Shown here: positions 6,719 through 8,184 of the stretch, in pieces
Numbering within the stretch: the stretch's first letter is position 1
How the letters are laid out: the number at the start of each line of letters is the position of its first letter
NCBI GenBank assembly: GCA_003230435.1
Contig: QIDW01000093.1
Location: 1-8,184 of the forward strand
DNA from: Acidimicrobiia bacterium
Lineage (GTDB): Bacteria; Actinomycetota; Acidimicrobiia; Spongiisociales; ZC4RG35
Direction of reading: 5' to 3'
DNA: 8,184 nt
Program-made: the position numbers and the translations under genes
Notes under the pieces: generated by a model
What the model was told of the DNA's origin: nothing
The model's input: the letters and a program-made list of their open reading frames with translations, nothing else
The model's database searches: none

Positions 6719-6924
6719 AGGTCGCTCCAAGCTTCGGCAGCTTGCCAGTCAGGATCTGGCCGCTCGGGAATCCTTTGATACGCATCTCGGTCGGACTGGG
6801 CCAAGGCAGCGCGGACAGCGGCGGCGACTCCTTGGCGGGCTGCCGCCGAGATGTTGATGTTCAGCCGACGAGCGCGCTCAGCCAATTGCTCGTCAAGGGT
6901 GAAGGTGCTACGAGTTGATGCCAT
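6715..6924 (-). CDS. Ribbon-helix-helix antitoxin of the MazF module (MazE/CcdA-like)
   Basis: This 69-aa antitoxin precedes mazF and overlaps it by 4 nt. Residues 5-40 (RSTFTLDEQLAERARRLN, then ISAAARQGVAAAV) fit a short beta strand followed by two helices, the ribbon-helix-helix DNA-binding fold of CcdA/MazE-like antitoxins. The tail PERPDPDWQAAEAWSDL (53-69) is rich in Pro, Asp and Trp and is the expected toxin-binding segment. It should inhibit MazF and repress the operon. No Shine-Dalgarno precedes ATG 6922-6924. A possible -10 TAGCAT ends 6 nt before the ATG, so the mRNA may be leaderless. Family assignment is by pattern and neighbour; the exact subfamily is uncertain. Confidence 0.85.
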   Translation of the reverse strand: MASTRSTFTLDEQLAERARRLNINISAAARQGVAAAVRAALAQSDRDAYQRIPERPDPDWQAAEAWSDL

Positions 6925-6942
6925 ACCTAGATGCTAGCGCTA
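6925..6942 (-). promoter_or_regulatory. Possible promoter and operator of the MazF module
   Basis: A TANNNT-type -10 TAGCAT (6931-6936) stands 6 nt before the antitoxin ATG. It overlaps the perfect 8-bp palindrome TAGCGCTA (6935-6942), with further CTAG repeats beside it. No convincing -35 is visible. The overlap of palindrome and -10 would suit autorepression by the antitoxin. It is weaker than the VapC promoter. Confidence 0.4.
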
Positions 6943-7065
6943 AATGAAGCACCGATAAGAGTCAGGTGTTGGCTCACCGGAGGAACGGGCGTGGCGATCT
7001 ACGCCTTCGTCACGTTCCCGTTCGGTCTTGGGAGCGCAGCCGGCGCCACATAAACGCTCAAATCC

Positions 7066-7087
7066 GACCCATATTCGAATATTGGTC
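7066..7087. repeat. 22-bp near-perfect palindrome
   Basis: It is centred on TTCGAA (7074-7079), with ATATTCGAATAT (7071-7082) perfectly symmetric and the arms GACC (7066-7069) and GGTC (7084-7087) continuing the symmetry. Only the pair 7070/7083 mismatches. The AT-rich core stands out from the surrounding GC-rich DNA. An operator for an unknown dimeric regulator is the simplest reading. It is 114 bp upstream of the small frame at 7202. Confidence 0.6.
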
Positions 7088-7201
7088 CACTGCTACCGGC
7101 TGATGCAATCGCCGCCCGTATGCCGCCGGTGGAACGTCTGTCGTAGGGGATCGGGCTTCTACCAGGGGGTTTGTATGACACCTTCTCTAGCTTGACATAA
7201 C

Positions 7202-7393
7202 GTGGATTATGGGCGCTTAGCGAGGTCCGTTGTGCGGGGCCTCAACCCCCTACCGGTGGGCTACCGTCCACCATCCAAGAAAAGGGACCGGGATGTCCGA
7301 CGCTGGAAAACCATGCGCGAGCTTGAGGAAGATGGAGAATGGCGAATTCTCTGGGACGCTCCGGTCGAGGTCGGCACCGGAGACCACAAGTAG
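7202..7393 (+). CDS. Possible small basic protein of unknown function
   Basis: This is a 63-codon open frame beginning GTG GAT TAT GGG and ending TAG. I do not recognise the product. It is highly charged, with basic runs PPSKKRDRDVRRWK (about 24-37) followed by an acidic Trp-containing part MRELEEDGEWRILWD (39-53). There is no signal peptide or membrane segment. About two thirds of third codon positions are G or C, which suits coding in this genome but is not decisive. No Shine-Dalgarno precedes the GTG. A TAGCTT at 7188-7193 could be a -10 for a leaderless transcript starting near the GTG, but without a good -35. It lies 69 nt upstream of the thioredoxin gene on the same strand. It may be a genuine small protein, a fragment, or a chance frame. 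Confidence 0.4.
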   Translation: MDYGRLARSVVRGLNPLPVGYRPPSKKRDRDVRRWKTMRELEEDGEWRILWDAPVEVGTGDHK

Positions 7394-7462
7394 CCTGGAA
7401 TAAACCGCAAGCTCGCACCGGTTGCACTTCCAGAATCCAATTGCCAGGAAAGGTTTAGAGAG

Positions 7463-7879
7463 ATGGCCACAGTCGCCCTCACCAAAGAGACATTCGATCA
7501 GACGATTCGCGACAACGACACGGTCATCGTCGACTTCTGGGCAGCATGGTGTGGGCCCTGCGTTTCATTCGCTCCCGTCTTCGAGGATGCCTCTGAGAAG
7601 CACGAAGGCATCGTCTTCGCCAAGGTGGACACCGAGGCCGAGCAAGAGCTCGCCATGCAGTTTGGTATTCGCTCCATCCCGACGCTGATGGTGTTCCGTG
7701 ACCAGATCGTCCTGTATTCCCAGCCCGGGGCCCTGCCCGGCAATGCGTTTGAGGACCTTGTCGGTCAGGTCAAGGAGATCGACATGGAAGATGTGCGGGC
7801 CCAGATCGCCCAGCAGCAAAACGGGGATGACCACGAGCACGATCACGAGCATGAACACGAGGTCGAGCACTCCGGCTGA
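7463..7879 (+). CDS. Thioredoxin with His/Asp/Glu-rich C-terminal tail
   Basis: This is a 138-aa cytosolic thioredoxin-fold protein, a dithiol-disulfide oxidoreductase. The active site is WCGPC (29-33; Cys30 and Cys33) after VIVDFWAAW, with the buried Asp24, and the cis-proline is Pro73 in RSIPTLMVF. The domain ends near residue 118, slightly longer than the usual 105-110. It is followed by the tail DDHEHDHEHEHEVEHSG (122-138), which holds six His alternating with acidic residues. No signal peptide is present, so the protein should be cytosolic. Such tails can bind Ni, Zn or Cu; here that is inference. AAAGG (7449-7453) lies 9 nt before ATG 7463, supporting the start. The stop TGA is 23 bp from the convergent methyltransferase end. 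Confidence 0.95.
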   Translation: MATVALTKETFDQTIRDNDTVIVDFWAAWCGPCVSFAPVFEDASEKHEGIVFAKVDTEAEQELAMQFGIRSIPTLMVFRDQIVLYSQPGALPGNAFEDLVGQVKEIDMEDVRAQIAQQQNGDDHEHDHEHEHEVEHSG

Positions 7880-7902
7880 CGACGCACATACGCCGTAAGT
7901 CG

Positions 7903-8184
7903 CTATTCCGGCTTTCGGTACACCGAGACATGTTGACCGGAAGCATCCGTAAAAGGACGCCGGTCGTACCAACCCCACCGATCCTCTAGCTCGAGACCGG
8001 CCAAACGCGCCATCAGGTCCATTTCCGAAGGCCAGGCGTACCTGATGTAAACGGGAAGGACAACGGTGGTTCCATCAGACAGGCGTCTGACGACATGTGA
8101 TGTCACTTTCTGTTCCATTGGATGATGGATCGACATCTCGTAGGCATGCTCATCAGTGGAACTGATACTGGATACAGCCATACG
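7903..8184 (-). CDS. C-terminal part of a probable SAM-dependent methyltransferase (runs off right edge)
   Basis: The frame is open to the window edge (codons continue past the in-frame ATG at 8179-8181), so this is taken as the end of a longer gene rather than a 92-aa protein. The visible segment is strand-rich and ends with YIRYAWPSEMDLMARLAGLELEDRWGWYDRRPFTDASGQHVSVYRKPE. That pattern (WPSE-DLMARLAGL, RWG--DRRPFT, HVSVYRK) is common at the C-terminus of class I methyltransferases, where it forms the last strands. The cofactor-binding Rossmann motifs would lie off the window, so the assignment is moderate. The stop is TAG. The gene converges on the thioredoxin with 23 bp between and no visible terminator. 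Confidence 0.65.
   Translation of the reverse strand, partial: RMAVSSISSTDEHAYEMSIHHPMEQKVTSHVVRRLSDGTTVVLPVYIRYAWPSEMDLMARLAGLELEDRWGWYDRRPFTDASGQHVSVYRKPE

Larger units (their letters stand above)
6925..7201. other. Intergenic stretch with one 22-bp near-palindrome
   Basis: No convincing gene is seen here. It holds the putative MazF-module promoter at its left end, the palindrome at 7066-7087, and a 20-codon frame from GTG 6991 to TAA 7051-7053 with GGAGG 7 nt upstream (product begins VAIYAFVTFPFG). That frame is too short to call. It could be a gene remnant or chance. Confidence 0.5.

Noticed and set aside
6999..7181. Minus-strand frame of 60 codons in the gap right of the MazF module
   Set aside because: It shows no family features, no ribosome binding site, and the frame runs over the 7066-7087 palindrome.
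7192..7197. TTGACA near the small frame at 7202, perfect -35 match
   Set aside because: No acceptable -10 lies 16-19 bp downstream, and the spacing would put any start inside the frame, so I did not call a promoter.
1..8184. CRISPR array, tRNA, rRNA, insertion sequence or phage attachment site
   Set aside because: I saw no regularly spaced repeats, tRNA-like ends, transposase motifs or paired terminal repeats in the window.

Overview
The window looks like a chromosomal segment from a moderately high-GC actinobacterium. The grounds are a long LeuA of the mycobacterial type, an apparently leaderless leucine attenuator, GTG starts with 4-nt GTGA overlaps, and TANNNT-type -10 elements. A member of Acidimicrobiia or a related deep actinobacterial lineage is a guess from overall feel, not something the sequence proves.

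Left block (1-5597, all minus strand, so read right to left): a promoter and leucine attenuator (leader peptide with three adjacent Leu codons just before its stop, then a strong intrinsic terminator) control leuA (2-isopropylmalate synthase). Next come a LysN/class I-type PLP aminotransferase, an 11-bp inverted repeat at the next start codon, and two overlapping half-genes of a probable heterodimeric ABC exporter. The first exporter gene is broken: its Walker A motif has lost its GKST core and the reading frame shifts there. The same nucleotide-binding domain already carries the Asp (for Glu) and Tyr (for His) substitutions of a degenerate site. The second exporter gene runs off the left edge.

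Middle block (5623-6942): two complete type II toxin-antitoxin modules stand tail to tail. A Phd/YefM-VapC (PIN) pair reads right from a promoter with a palindromic operator and lies divergent to the leuA leader. A MazF toxin with a ribbon-helix-helix antitoxin reads left. Their 3' ends are 59 bp apart.

Right block (6925-8184): a gene-poor stretch holds a 22-bp near-perfect palindrome and a possible 63-codon small protein. It is followed by a thioredoxin with an unusual His/Asp/Glu-rich C-terminal tail, and, convergent with it, the C-terminal end of a probable SAM-dependent methyltransferase entering from the right edge.

Functionally, leuA and perhaps the aminotransferase form a leucine-regulated unit. 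The toxin-antitoxin pairs form a small accessory island between this unit and redox housekeeping genes. I see no CRISPR array, tRNA, rRNA, insertion sequence or phage gene. The best candidates for a second look are the Walker A lesion, the leuA leader architecture, and the two 22-bp palindromes (one perfect inside mazF, one intergenic).
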